The notes beneath the pieces were generated by a model. That model was not told the DNA's origin, made no database searches, and worked only from the letters and a program-made list of their open reading frames with translations. The position numbers and the translations under genes are program-made. A DNA stretch of 64,000 bases, taken from assembly GCA_019636555.1 (NCBI GenBank), contig JAHBXH010000001.1, positions 1,488,001 to 1,552,000 on the forward strand, read 5' to 3'. Origin of the DNA: Phycisphaeraceae bacterium. GTDB taxonomy: Bacteria > Planctomycetota > Phycisphaerae > Phycisphaerales > UBA1924. Below are positions 52,565-62,682 of this stretch, piece after piece (the first letter of the stretch is position 1; each line of letters opens with the position of its first letter).

Positions 52565-52738
52565 GTCCGCAGACAGGCTCGCGTCCGACGCCGCCCCTGT
52601 CTCCCGTGCTGCGAAACAAGGTCGTTTCGAAGCCGGGCACCGCGTCGGGCCGACCTTTGGACCCGCTCGTCCCGTGTGTTTGGGATTGGGCGGCCCCCCG
52701 GAGGCCAACCCGCCAGAGGCGGGAGATCGGATCGGTTC

Positions 52739-53857
52739 ATGACTGTTGCAGAAGCGAAGGAAGTGCGCGCGGACTCGAAGGCGGAAGTGAAGGCGCAGGC
52801 GGAAGATCGCCAGAAGAAAAAAGCGCTGGATCTCGCGCTCGGGCAGATCGAAAAGGCGTTCGGCAAGGGCGCCGTGATGCGGATGGACGAATCCGCATAC
52901 CTCAACATCCCGGGAATTTCGACGGGCTCGATCTCGCTCGATCTCGCGCTCGGCGGCAAGGGCATCCCGCGCGGACGCATCGTCGAGGTGTTCGGCCCGG
53001 AATCGTCGGGCAAGACCACGCTGGCGCTCACGATCGCGGCGCAGGCACAGAAGGACGGCGGAGTTGCCGCATTCATCGACGCGGAACACGCGCTCGACCC
53101 TTCGTGGGCGCGGCGAATCGGCGTGAACATCGATGATCTGCTCGTCAGCCAGCCCGATTCGGGCGAGCAGGCGCTCGAGATCTGCGAACTCTTGGTGCGT
53201 TCGAACGCCGTTGATCTGATCGTGATCGACTCGGTCGCGGCGCTCATTCCCAAAGCCGAGATCGAAGGCGAAATGGGCGACGCCGTGGTCGGGCTCCAGG
53301 CGCGGCTCATGAGCCAGGCGATGCGCAAGCTGACCGGCGTGATTGCTCGCAGCAACTGCACGGTCGTCTTCATCAACCAGATCCGCGAGAAGATCGGCGT
53401 GATGTTCGGCAGCCCCGAAACGACGCCCGGCGGACGCGCGCTCAAGTTCTATTCCTCGGTGCGCATCGACGTGCGGCGCACCGGCGCGATCAAGGAAGGC
53501 GAAGTGACGGTCGGAAGCCGCACGCGGGCGCGCGTGGTGAAGAACAAGGTCGCGCCACCTTTCCGTGATGCGGAATTCGACATCATGTACGTCGAGGGCA
53601 TCTCGCTCGCGGGCGACCTGCTCGACCTCGCCGTGGACAGCAAAGTGATTAACAAGAGCGGTGCGTGGTTCAGCTACGGCGAGGTGCGCATGGGCCAGGG
53701 ACGCGAGCAGGCGCGCGCCATGCTCAAAGACAACCCCGATATGTTCCGCGAGATCAGGCGCAAAGTGCTCGACATCCGCGGCACGCACCCGGTGGGCGGT
53801 CGCCCGGCCGGCGCCGTCGCCGGTGACGCCGACGCGGAAGGTGAAGACGAAGAGTAA
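52739..53857 (+). CDS. recA: Recombinase RecA
   Basis: The protein is 372 aa. It forms filaments on single-stranded DNA for strand exchange and SOS co-protease activity. Walker [10 protein letters not shown] (86-94), [11 protein letters not shown], Walker [13 protein letters not shown], the conserved [21 protein letters not shown] loop (L1) and the L2-like [16 protein letters not shown]...[10 protein letters not shown] are all present. ATG at 52739 is chosen. A Lys/Ala-rich N-terminus precedes the core. The acidic C-terminus ([11 protein letters not shown]) is typical. A terminator follows immediately. recX is not adjacent. Confidence 0.98.
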   Translation: MTVAEAKEVRADSKAEVKAQAEDRQKKKALDLALGQIEKAFGKGAVMRMDESAYLNIPGISTGSISLDLALGGKGIPRGRIVEVFGPESSGKTTLALTIAAQAQKDGGVAAFIDAEHALDPSWARRIGVNIDDLLVSQPDSGEQALEICELLVRSNAVDLIVIDSVAALIPKAEIEGEMGDAVVGLQARLMSQAMRKLTGVIARSNCTVVFINQIREKIGVMFGSPETTPGGRALKFYSSVRIDVRRTGAIKEGEVTVGSRTRARVVKNKVAPPFRDAEFDIMYVEGISLAGDLLDLAVDSKVINKSGAWFSYGEVRMGQGREQARAMLKDNPDMFREIRRKVLDIRGTHPVGGRPAGAVAGDADAEGEDEE

Positions 53858-53884
53858 AGACTCCGCTGCCGCAAAAAAACTCTT

Positions 53885-53917
53885 ACACCCGGCCGTATCG
53901 GTCGGGTGTTTTGTTTT
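53885..53917 (+). terminator. Rho-independent terminator of recA
   Basis: ACACCCGGCCG and CGGTCGGGTGT form an 11-bp stem with one G-U pair and a TAT loop, followed by TTTGTTTTT. Confidence 0.9.
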
Positions 53918-53926
53918 TGCTGCGAA

Positions 53927-54163
53927 TTACCGTCGATAGCGGCTGCCCGTTCCAATCGGTTGAGGCGAATGTTCGAGATCAGCCCAGGGCCATCGGGGCG
54001 CGCCCGCCGACGAGCTGCGGGCTCGCTTTTCAGGATCGCACGATCTTGCGTTTGCAAGCACAACGGCGGTGATGATGAACGCGAAAAACGTCGTCGCGAT
54101 TGCCAAGGAGCGCTGACTTGCCTCGTGTGGGCGGACCCCGGATGAATACTTGTATTTTTTCAA
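53927..54163 (-). CDS. Possible small membrane protein downstream of phoU
   Basis: The protein is 78 aa from a TTG start at 54163 with GAGG just upstream (spacing short). A helix of about 19 residues (SLAIATTFFAFIITAVVLA) follows a basic N-terminus, and the C-terminus is Arg/Pro-rich. It lies 34 bases after phoU on the same strand, so it may be its transcript tail. The evidence for coding is limited; it could be spurious in GC-rich DNA. Confidence 0.35.
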   Translation of the reverse strand: MKKYKYSSGVRPHEASQRSLAIATTFFAFIITAVVLANARSCDPEKRARSSSAGAPRWPWADLEHSPQPIGTGSRYRR

Positions 54164-54197
54164 TGCCTCAAATGTTCGAATGCAAAGCTGCGGGTAG

Positions 54198-54908
54198 TCA
54201 CGCGCCCTGCCGCGGAATCTCGATCCACTGCGTGGGCGTGTGGCGGACGATCGCGCCGGTGCTGGCGTAGATGATCTGTTCGGCGATGTTGGTGCAATGA
54301 TCGGCGACGAGTTCGCACTGGCTGGCGACTTCGAGGAGCAGGAACGCGAAGTCGATGGTCATCTGCCCTTTGGCGATCTGCTGTTCACCGTCGCGGATGA
54401 TCGCGTCCTTGAACGCGGTCACGCAGTGCTGGCTCTGGAGCACGACTTTCGCGAGCGGCGCATCCATCCGGGCGAAAGCGGTCGTTGTATCGCGGAGAAT
54501 CCCGATGACGCTGTTGGCCATCATGCGGAAAGTCGCGGGGAACGCGCGGGACTGTGCCGCGCCGCCCGAAACCATCGGCTTGACGAGGTCGGAAAGGTCG
54601 ACCGCGACATCCGCGACGCGTTCGAGTTCGTTGTTGATCTTGACGATCGTGAGCACACGGCGCAGATCGCTCTCGCCAAGGCTGGCGCCCTCGTTCGTGG
54701 CATCGTTGAGCAGCGCCACGCACGCCTTTTCGATCGCCACATCGGACGCGTCGATGGCGTCGTCATCGCTGTTGACTTTTCCCGCCTTGGTCTCGTCGCG
54801 GGTGAAAAACGAATCGAGCGCGAGTTCCAGAAGTGCCTGGACACGGCGCCCCTGAGATTCAAGGTCGGTCGAGAGCTGCGCGATGCGTTTGGGGAAGTCC
54901 TGGGGCAT
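54198..54908 (-). CDS. phoU: PhoU-family phosphate regulator
   Basis: The protein is 236 aa, all-helical, and normally moderates PhoR/PhoB phosphate signalling and Pst transport. The two PhoU repeats show Glu/Asp metal-cluster motifs (DAIDASDVAIEKA, RRVLTIVKINNELERVADVAVDLSDL, and MTIDFAFLLLEVASQCELVADHCTNIAE). ATG at 54908 (MPQDFPKRIAQLS) is chosen; the frame upstream runs over the eno leader. No pst or pho genes are adjacent. Divergent from eno. Confidence 0.9.
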   Translation of the reverse strand: MPQDFPKRIAQLSTDLESQGRRVQALLELALDSFFTRDETKAGKVNSDDDAIDASDVAIEKACVALLNDATNEGASLGESDLRRVLTIVKINNELERVADVAVDLSDLVKPMVSGGAAQSRAFPATFRMMANSVIGILRDTTTAFARMDAPLAKVVLQSQHCVTAFKDAIIRDGEQQIAKGQMTIDFAFLLLEVASQCELVADHCTNIAEQIIYASTGAIVRHTPTQWIEIPRQGA

Positions 54909-54951
54909 GGCTGTTCCGGATCGTCCACCACAACCATACCACGCAGATTGA

Positions 54952-56346
<1,395 letters not shown>

Positions 56347-56358
56347 TACGATTGACCC

Positions 56359-56613
56359 ATGGCGAGTCCTTCCAGAGTTCCGTGGCGCACCCGCGTGACC
56401 TTTGAACCCGACAAGATGGGCGGGCAGGCTTGCATTCGCGGTCTTCGATTGCCGGTGGCAACGGTGCTTCGTTGCTTCGCGTCGGGGATGTCGCGGGAAG
56501 AGATTCTCTCGGACTATCCGAAGCTCGAAGAGGCTGACCTTGATGCGGCGCTCGACTATGCCGCGGATTTGGCTGAAGATCGTGTCACCACACTTCGACC
56601 CACGGGCTCATGA
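56359..56613 (+). CDS. DUF433 antitoxin-like protein
   Basis: The protein is 84 aa and a helix-turn-helix-like DUF433 protein: GGQACIRGLRLPVATVLRCFASGMSREEILSDYPKLEEADLDAALDYA. Such proteins are common antitoxin partners of DUF5615 PIN-like toxins. Its stop overlaps the start of the next gene by an ATGA junction. It lies twelve bases after eno and might be transcribed from the eno promoter. Confidence 0.85.
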   Translation: MASPSRVPWRTRVTFEPDKMGGQACIRGLRLPVATVLRCFASGMSREEILSDYPKLEEADLDAALDYAADLAEDRVTTLRPTGS

Positions 56614-56975
56614 GGTTCCTTGTAGACGAGTCGGTATCTTGGCGCGTCGCTCGTGACTTGCGCGAGGCGGGGCACGACTGCGTGCATGTTGATCAGAGTG
56701 GTCTCGATCGTTCGTCAGATCGCGCGATCTTTGATTCGGCGATCGGCGACGCTCGGCACATCATTACGCAGGATATAGATTTTCAGACATTGCTCTTGAG
56801 CAGCGGACGGGCAACTCCGTCGGTGCTTCTGCTCCGGCTCAACAGCGGTCGAGCCCGTGCTCAGTTCGAGGCGATTCAGCACGTCTTGCCGAACATCGAA
56901 GCTGATTTGATTGCCGGGGCGCTGATTGTGCTCTTCGATGATCGCGTTCGGGTTCACAAAACCCGCAAGGACTGA
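56610..56975 (+). CDS. DUF5615 PIN-like toxin
   Basis: The protein is 121 aa. The PIN-like nuclease fold is seen as FLVDESVSWRVARDLREAGHDCVHV, an Asp in the SSDRAIFDSA region, IITQDIDFQTLL with an Asp pair, and a C-terminal IVLFDDRVRVHK. Relatives (VapC-like, DUF5615) are RNases neutralised by the DUF433 partner. The start codon at 56610 overlaps the antitoxin stop, so translation is coupled. It ends one base before the stop codon of the convergent mlaD gene. Confidence 0.85.
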   Translation: MRFLVDESVSWRVARDLREAGHDCVHVDQSGLDRSSDRAIFDSAIGDARHIITQDIDFQTLLLSSGRATPSVLLLRLNSGRARAQFEAIQHVLPNIEADLIAGALIVLFDDRVRVHKTRKD

Positions 56976-56976
56976 C

Positions 56977-58005
56977 TCACAACCCGACCTTGATCCCCTC
57001 GGCCTTAAACTTCTGCAGCAGCAGTTGCAGTTCGGTGAGCGCCTTGTCCAGACGATCCGCGGCGCTGTTCAGGGAGCGATACAGATCCGGGTTGTTCACG
57101 ATCTGCCCGGCGGTGCCCTCGCCCCGGTTGATCTTGCCCGCGATCGCGCCGATGTCGGTGAGCGCGCCGTCCAAGCGCGAGAGCGTCGCTTTCGCATCGC
57201 GGCCCAGGTTTTCGACGGCCGCGACCGCGCGTTCGCCCTTGTCGTCGAGGCTCCTGGCGGCGCTGTCGATGCTCTTGGCCGCGGCACGCGCGTCGGTCAT
57301 CAGATCGTTGATCTTCTGCGAATTGTCCTTGAGGCTGTTGTAGAGCGCATCATCGCCGACCCACTTGTTGAGGCCGACGAGCAGCGAATCAACCCGGGAA
57401 AGAATCGAGGCGACGGTCGGTGCTTTGCCGTTGTCAACATCCGACGGGTTGCGCGGTTCGAGCAACGCCTGCAGGCTCTCGCCGACTTTCGTGTAGGTGT
57501 CGGCGAACTTCTCGAACTTTTCCGCCGTGAGCGAGAGCCGGTCGAGCGGACGCTGCAGATCGCTGAAGAGCGAGTGCGGCTCGACGCGCATCGGCGCGGT
57601 GTTCTTCCCCGGAGCAAAGGCGTCTTCAGGAACGAAGGCGGTGAGATCGGCGCCCGGCGCGAAGGAGAGCGCCATCGATGCCTCGCCGACAAGGCCCTTT
57701 TCGATGTAAACAGAAAGATCGCGCGGGATGCGGACACCCTTGTTGATCTTCAGTGTCGCGATCATCCCATCGCTCGGCGGATCGGCGACCGCGAGGTTGG
57801 TGATCGCGCCGACGCGCACGCCGTTGAAGAGCACCGGAGAAGCGCTGCCGACTCCGGCGCCCGACGGCATCGACAATTTGATCGCATAAACCGGCTCGAA
57901 GCGCTTGCGGAACTCGCCGAAGAGCATGAGCATGATCAGCAGGCCACCGACGCCGATGATGGCGGTCAGGCCGACCAGAAAATCCCGCACGACGGACTTG
58001 TTCAT
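56977..58005 (-). CDS. MlaD-type MCE protein
   Basis: The protein is 342 aa. A single N-terminal helix (FLVGLTAIIGVGGLLIMLMLFG) is followed by one MCE domain (VYAIKLSMPSGAGVGSASPVLFNGVRVG ... VYIEKGLVGEASMALSF). A long C-terminal coiled coil carries helical heptads (about 240-340). MlaD binds phospholipid in the periplasm between the MlaFE transporter and the outer membrane. The C-terminal helix is much longer than in E. coli MlaD (183 aa). It starts 15 bases after mlaF. MlaE, normally next to these, is absent. Confidence 0.88.
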   Translation of the reverse strand: MNKSVVRDFLVGLTAIIGVGGLLIMLMLFGEFRKRFEPVYAIKLSMPSGAGVGSASPVLFNGVRVGAITNLAVADPPSDGMIATLKINKGVRIPRDLSVYIEKGLVGEASMALSFAPGADLTAFVPEDAFAPGKNTAPMRVEPHSLFSDLQRPLDRLSLTAEKFEKFADTYTKVGESLQALLEPRNPSDVDNGKAPTVASILSRVDSLLVGLNKWVGDDALYNSLKDNSQKINDLMTDARAAAKSIDSAARSLDDKGERAVAAVENLGRDAKATLSRLDGALTDIGAIAGKINRGEGTAGQIVNNPDLYRSLNSAADRLDKALTELQLLLQKFKAEGIKVGL

Positions 58006-58020
58006 GGCGTGCTCGCGGAA

Positions 58021-58872
58021 TCAGTCCTTCTCATACTCCCGATCGTATTGGCCCATGAAGAAGTGACTGACGTGTTCGTTGCGGTGATGCGCCAATTCTG
58101 CGTATGTCCCGTCGGCGGCAACCTTTCCGTGCAGCAGCAAGACGCAGCGGTCCGCCACTTTCTGCGCCGAAACAAGGTCGTGCGTCACCACGATGCTCGT
58201 TACGCCCATCTGCTTGCTGAGCTTGATGATCAATTCGTTGATCCCGTCGGAGCGGATCGGATCAAGACCGGTGGTCGGTTCGTCGTACAGAACGACCCGC
58301 GGCTCGAGCACGATCGCGCGGGCGAGCGCCACGCGTTTGCGCTGCCCGCCCGAAAGCTGCGCCGGCAGCTTTGTGAACATGCCCTTGAGGTCCACGACCT
58401 CGAGCGCACGCGCGACTCGGTCGTGGCGCTCTTCCCGCGTGAGTTTGGTGTGCTCGCGCAGCGGAAACTCGATGTTCTCTTCGACCGTGAGCGAATCAAA
58501 GAGCGCGCCGCCCTGAAAGAGCAGCCCGATCTGCAGGCGAACGTCGATCAGGTCGCGTTCCTTCAGGTTGTCGACCCGTTCCCCATCGAAGTAGATTTCG
58601 CCCGAGTCGGGGCGGAGCAGCCCGACGATGTGCTTGAGCATCACGCTCTTGCCCGACCCGGACGGCCCGAGCACGACGGTCGTCTTCCCCTCTTCGATGT
58701 CGAGATCCACCCCGGTCAGAACCTGCAGGTGATGGAACGCTTTGTGAACATTCCGGAGCCGGATAATCGGACGGGCCGCTTCGCCGTTCCGTCGTTCAGC
58801 GGAAATCACCGGCGCCGAACCGGCGGCCGCCGAGGAAGAGTCCGGGTTGAATTGAGGTGAGGCTGGCGGCAT
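58021..58872 (-). CDS. MlaF-type ABC transporter ATPase
   Basis: The protein is 283 aa. Walker A GPSGSGKS (69-76), the Q-loop, signature LSGGQRKRVALARAI, Walker B VVLYDEPTTGLDP and the His-switch VVTHDL are all present. This type powers retrograde phospholipid transport (Mla) or toluene-tolerance transporters. An N-terminal tail of 35 residues (Ala/Pro/Ser) is unusual. ATG at 58872 is eighteen bases from the divergent NUDIX start. It forms an operon with mlaD. The membrane partner MlaE must be encoded elsewhere. Confidence 0.9.
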   Translation of the reverse strand: MPPASPQFNPDSSSAAAGSAPVISAERRNGEAARPIIRLRNVHKAFHHLQVLTGVDLDIEEGKTTVVLGPSGSGKSVMLKHIVGLLRPDSGEIYFDGERVDNLKERDLIDVRLQIGLLFQGGALFDSLTVEENIEFPLREHTKLTREERHDRVARALEVVDLKGMFTKLPAQLSGGQRKRVALARAIVLEPRVVLYDEPTTGLDPIRSDGINELIIKLSKQMGVTSIVVTHDLVSAQKVADRCVLLLHGKVAADGTYAELAHHRNEHVSHFFMGQYDREYEKD

Positions 58873-58889
58873 CGAGATACGCTCGGATC

Positions 58890-59444
58890 ATGAGCACACC
58901 GGACGAGGGTATCCGCGAGATCAGCCGAACGACCGTCCGCAAGGGCCGCAAGTTTGACTTTGAGCTCGTGAGAGTCGGAATGCCCAACGGGCGAACCATC
59001 GAAGTCGACCTTGTTCGCCATGGAGGTGCGGCGGTGATTCTCCCGATTCTCTCGACGGCCGGCGCACGCCACGTCGTGTTCGTTCGCAATCACCGCTTTT
59101 CGATCAGGCGATCGATCCTTGAAATCCCCGCCGGAACGCTCGAAAAAGGCGAAGAGCCGATCGCGTGTGCCGGTCGCGAACTCATCGAAGAAACCGGCTT
59201 TCGTGCCGCCCGCATCGAGCCGCTCGTGGAGTTTCTTCCCTCACCCGGAATGTCCGACGAGCGGATGTACACCTTCGTCGCGACCGACCTGACGGAAGTG
59301 GGGCAGCAGCTTGAAGAAGACGAATCAATCCAGGTTGAAATCATTCCGGCCGCCGAAGCGGTGGCAATGGCAGCGGACGGGCGACTCGAAGACGGGAAGT
59401 CCATCCTCGCGATTCTTCTCGCGGCACGCAAGGGATTGCTCTAG
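58890..59444 (+). CDS. NUDIX hydrolase (ADP-ribose pyrophosphatase-like)
   Basis: The protein is 184 aa. The Nudix box GTLEKGEEPIACAGRELIEETGF matches GX5EX7REUXEEXGU, with the two Glu metal ligands. LEIPAGTLEKGE just before it and FLPSPGMSDERMYTF suggest ADP-ribose or NADH-type substrates. ATG at 58890 (MSTPDEGIREI) is chosen over upstream codons. It diverges from mlaF. Following it are two copies of a CGTCACGC motif, in an uninformative gap before the convergent transporter gene. Confidence 0.9.
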   Translation: MSTPDEGIREISRTTVRKGRKFDFELVRVGMPNGRTIEVDLVRHGGAAVILPILSTAGARHVVFVRNHRFSIRRSILEIPAGTLEKGEEPIACAGRELIEETGFRAARIEPLVEFLPSPGMSDERMYTFVATDLTEVGQQLEEDESIQVEIIPAAEAVAMAADGRLEDGKSILAILLAARKGLL

Positions 59445-59471
59445 ACGTCACGCAAAGCATTGCGCTAGGCG

Positions 59472-60224
59472 TCACGCCTCGCTCGCGGGAACCGGTCGCA
59501 GATTGAACGCCCGAGCAATCGCCCAGCGCCCCAAATAAATCGCGGGGGTGAGCAGAATCGCGATCACGAACTTCAGGATGTACCCCGTGAAAGCGGTGCG
59601 GATCACAAAGTCGAGCGTGGCCGAATCCTGGTTCAGCAGCTTCGGGAAGCCGTAGAAAAAGAGCCACGTCACGAGCAGCGAATCGAACATCTGGCTGATG
59701 ATCGTGCTGCCGGTGGCGCGCAGCCAGACCATCTTGCCGCCCGTCATGCGCTTGAAGATCGTGAACACGAAGATGTCGAGCAGCGAGCCGAGCAGGAACG
59801 CGATCAGCGACGCGATATACATCAACGTTGCCGACCCGAAAATATTCTCGAAGGCCTGCTGATTTGCGGTCCCCGGTATGCCTTCAAGAATCGGGATCTT
59901 CCGACCGACACTGATCAGGATGAACGCAAAGACCGCCATCGCGAACGCCACATAGGTCGTCTGACGGGCGGCCTTGCGACCGAAGTATTCCGTGAGCAGG
60001 TCCGTGATCAGGAAAGTGATCGGGAACGGCAGCATGCCGACGGTGTGCTCGATCTTGCCTTGCCACCCAAGAACCGTCCAGCCCGTTTCGAACGAGAAGA
60101 GCTTCACGCCCAGTATGTTCGCGAGCACAAGCGCCGTGACGTTGACCGCCGTCAGCCACAGATAGAGGGTTTGCGCCCGAGTCAGCGCGTGAGGATGGGT
60201 CGGGTCGTTCGCCTGAATAGTCAT
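59472..60224 (-). CDS. Queuosine precursor transporter (YhhQ/VUT family)
   Basis: The protein is 250 aa with about six membrane helices. The family pattern NVTALVLANILGVKLF, VGMLPFPITFLITDLLTEYFGRKAARQTTYVAF and SLIAFLLGSLLDIFVF is clear. It takes up preQ0/preQ1 or queuine for tRNA modification in E. coli (YhhQ). ATG at 60224 (MTIQANDP) is chosen. No queC, queD or tgt gene is adjacent. It diverges from the B12/MeaB fusion gene. Confidence 0.88.
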   Translation of the reverse strand: MTIQANDPTHPHALTRAQTLYLWLTAVNVTALVLANILGVKLFSFETGWTVLGWQGKIEHTVGMLPFPITFLITDLLTEYFGRKAARQTTYVAFAMAVFAFILISVGRKIPILEGIPGTANQQAFENIFGSATLMYIASLIAFLLGSLLDIFVFTIFKRMTGGKMVWLRATGSTIISQMFDSLLVTWLFFYGFPKLLNQDSATLDFVIRTAFTGYILKFVIAILLTPAIYLGRWAIARAFNLRPVPASEA

Positions 60225-60305
60225 GGAGAATACCGGAATTTGCGATGCTCGTTTCACCATTTGAGTTGCGGCCCGTCGCCGCAAACCGCTTAGAATCCGC
60301 CACGC

Positions 60306-61469
60306 ATGACGACCGCGCTCAACACGCCGACAACCGAGTTCGAGAAGAAAGACCGCTGCGCCGACTTGCCGCACCGGCCCCGCGTGCTGCTCGGCAAAAT
60401 GGGCCTCGACGGCCACGATCGGGGCGTCAAGGTCATCGCACGCGCGCTCCGAGATTCCGGCGTCCACGTCATCTATTCCGGTCTCTGGCAGACGCCAAAG
60501 AGCCTTGCGATCTCCGCGCGAGATGAAGATTGCGACGTCATCGCCGCCTCGATGATGAGCAACTCTCATCTCGTGCTCGGCCCCAATCTGATGAAGGCGC
60601 TGAAAGAAGTCGGTCGCCCCGACCTTCCCGTGTACATGGGCGGCATCCTGCCGCAGGAAGACCTCGAAGCCCTCGCGAAGGCCGGCATCTCCAAGTGCTT
60701 CACCACCGGAACCGGTCTACTCGATATCGTCAACGCCGTGCGCGAAGCCACCAAGCCGCGCGCCGAGGAAGTCAACAGCGGCACCGCTCAGCTCGCCCGC
60801 GATATCTCTCTCGTTCACGACAACAAGAAAGTCCGCTCGGACGCGAAGCGCCGCCGCCCCAAGCGCGTCATCGGGGTTACCGGTTCTCCGGGCGCGGGGA
60901 AGTCGACGCTGGTTGCGCAGCTCGTCGGTGAATTCACGCGGCGCGCCAAAGACGAGAAAGATTCTTCTTGTGGCGGCCGCTGCGCCGTGATCGCGTTCGA
61001 CCCGATGAGTCCGATCACCAGCGGCGCGCTGCTGGGCGATCGCCTCCGCGTGGACTTCAACAATCTCGGTGAGAGCGTCTACTACCGAAGCCTCGCCATC
61101 AGCGGGGAGGACTACCACGCCCTTCCCGAAATCATCGAACTCATCGGCGGCGCGCATGAGGACCCCGACCTCACTTTCGACACGCTCTTTGTCGAAACGG
61201 TTGGCGCCGGTCAGAACGAGACCCGCATCCGCCAGCACGTCGATTTCACCGCCGTGGTTCTCACTCCGGGTATGGGCGACGCCGTGCAGATGGACAAGGC
61301 CGGCATCCTCGAGATTGCCGACATCTTCGTCTGCAACAAGGCGGATCACCCCGGCGAGAACGAACTTGTCCGCGATCTCAAAGACGTTGCGGGCAAGCGG
61401 CCGATCGTCGAGACCGTCGCCACCCGCTCCCAGGGCATCCCCGAATTGCTCGACGCGCTCGTGAAATAG
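60306..61469 (+). CDS. B12-binding domain fused to MeaB-type GTPase
   Basis: The protein is 387 aa. Residues 25-155 are a cobalamin-binding domain of the methylmalonyl-CoA mutase type, with DGHDRG at 35-40 (the cobalt-ligating His). Residues 185-387 are a MeaB/ArgK G-protein: P-loop GSPGAGKS at 193-200, DPMSPITSGALLGDR, ETVGAGQNE and NKAD. These G-proteins guard B12 loading and release. In IcmF the order is B12 domain, G-protein, then mutase catalytic domain; here the catalytic part is missing. ATG at 60306 is chosen. It diverges from the transporter. Confidence 0.92.
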   Translation: MTTALNTPTTEFEKKDRCADLPHRPRVLLGKMGLDGHDRGVKVIARALRDSGVHVIYSGLWQTPKSLAISARDEDCDVIAASMMSNSHLVLGPNLMKALKEVGRPDLPVYMGGILPQEDLEALAKAGISKCFTTGTGLLDIVNAVREATKPRAEEVNSGTAQLARDISLVHDNKKVRSDAKRRRPKRVIGVTGSPGAGKSTLVAQLVGEFTRRAKDEKDSSCGGRCAVIAFDPMSPITSGALLGDRLRVDFNNLGESVYYRSLAISGEDYHALPEIIELIGGAHEDPDLTFDTLFVETVGAGQNETRIRQHVDFTAVVLTPGMGDAVQMDKAGILEIADIFVCNKADHPGENELVRDLKDVAGKRPIVETVATRSQGIPELLDALVK

Positions 61470-61553
61470 CCCGAAGAAATTGCCGGAATGGAGCCCGCGC
61501 CGGGTTCGCGCCGATCTGATACTGTCGGGTGCCGCAAGGACGAGGCAACACGC

Positions 61554-62246
61554 ATGAAAGACATGGACGTCGAATCCACTGAGAAGGCCGAATCAGCGGG
61601 GAACCCGCCGCTCGACGCAGCCGTCGCGCCCCTGAAGGGTCACCTCGAGGCGCTGCTCCTGAGCATCGACAAGCCCATCCCGGCCGAAAAAGCCGCGCGG
61701 GCTCTGGGGCTGATTCCGGAAGAAAAGCCCGAATCCAAAGCCGACGCGAAAGCGGGCGACGAACCCACCGAGCCGCAGAAGAAGGCCAGCGCCAAGCGAT
61801 CCGCGGTTATTGAGTCCGCCGAGCGCGTCATCGAGCGGCTGGTCGCGGCGCTCAACGGCGAATACGAATCGACTTCCCGCTCGTTCCGCATCGAGCGCAT
61901 CGCCGGCGGCCTCCGTGTTATGACGCTGCCGGCTTTCGCGCCGACGCTCGCCCGATTCCACAAGGATCGCCAGCAGACCCGCCTCTCCAAGGCGGCCGTC
62001 GAGACGCTCGCCATCATCGCCTATCGCCAGCCGATCACCCGCGCCGAACTCGAATCCATCCGCGGCGTTTCCTGCGGCGAAGTCTTGAAGAGCCTCATCG
62101 ACCGCCACCTCATCGGAATCCGCGGCCGCGCCGAAGAGCTCGGCCGCCCGCTCCTTTACGGCACAACGCGCCAATTCCTCGATCACTTCGGTCTCGCATC
62201 GACCGCGGATCTCCCAAGCCCAGAAGAACTCAAGGCCGCGCTCTAG
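61554..62246 (+). CDS. scpB: Chromosome condensation protein ScpB
   Basis: The protein is 230 aa. It is the winged-helix partner of ScpA and SMC. The winged-helix pair is recognisable as HLEALLLSIDKPIPAEKAARAL and RTRLSKAAVETLAIIAYRQPITRAELESIRGV, with SLIDRHLIGIRGRAEELGRPLLYGTTRQFLDHFGL at the end. An insert rich in Lys/Ala/Glu (about residues 55-85) lies between the first helices. ATG at 61554 with GAGG upstream is chosen. It comes 84 bases after the B12/MeaB gene on the same strand. Confidence 0.92.
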   Translation: MKDMDVESTEKAESAGNPPLDAAVAPLKGHLEALLLSIDKPIPAEKAARALGLIPEEKPESKADAKAGDEPTEPQKKASAKRSAVIESAERVIERLVAALNGEYESTSRSFRIERIAGGLRVMTLPAFAPTLARFHKDRQQTRLSKAAVETLAIIAYRQPITRAELESIRGVSCGEVLKSLIDRHLIGIRGRAEELGRPLLYGTTRQFLDHFGLASTADLPSPEELKAAL

Positions 62247-62274
62247 CGCGCGCCATTCGCCGGAGGATCACGCC

Positions 62275-62682
62275 TTGACGTCCAAACTTATTTCGAGCGT
62301 TTCCGTTCCCATGGTTCTTGCCGCCGCGTGCCTCGCGTGGGGCTGCGAGAGCGCCGGAAAAATGAGCGGCCGCGTCATCGAAGGTCCCGGAAACGTCGTC
62401 ACCGTTCTTGACGAGAACGACCCGCGCTTCAAGCAGGACGGCGTCGGCGGAGCTTCGATTGTCGTCCGTCGGTATGCCGGCGAGGGGCAGAACGGCGCGA
62501 TCATCGGGAGCGGCGTCTCCGAGCCCACCGGCGAATTCCTGATCCCGATCACCAACAAAGACGCGGAGCGCTACGAGATGGTCGTGACTGCGACAACCAG
62601 CGACAAGAGGATCAGCCGGGGCCGCATCTACTTCCCCGCTCCGGGCAATCAGGTCCTCGTGATCGTGCGCGAGGTGAAATAG
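62275..62682 (+). CDS. Small lipoprotein of unknown function
   Basis: The protein is 135 aa. The TTG start at 62275 has GGAGG nine bases upstream. The signal peptide ends in the lipobox LAWGC (Cys24). The mature part is a small beta-type domain (GRVIEGPGNVVTVL, VGGASIVVRRYAGEGQNGAIIGSGVSEPTGEFLIPI) reminiscent of carboxypeptidase-regulatory or transthyretin-like folds. Function unknown. It lies between scpB and the PilZ-like gene with matching spacing. Confidence 0.78.
   Translation: MTSKLISSVSVPMVLAAACLAWGCESAGKMSGRVIEGPGNVVTVLDENDPRFKQDGVGGASIVVRRYAGEGQNGAIIGSGVSEPTGEFLIPITNKDAERYEMVVTATTSDKRISRGRIYFPAPGNQVLVIVREVK

Larger units (their letters stand above)
52436..52738 (+). other. Upstream region of recA
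   Basis: These 303 bases hold a possible weak terminator (52454-52464), a perfect DnaA box, a candidate sigma-70 promoter and the recA leader. No gene is apparent. Confidence 0.55.

Noticed and set aside
56926..58860. 644-codon open frame antisense to mlaD and mlaF
   Set aside because: Low-complexity charged sequence without motifs, fully overlapped by two genes with clear families.
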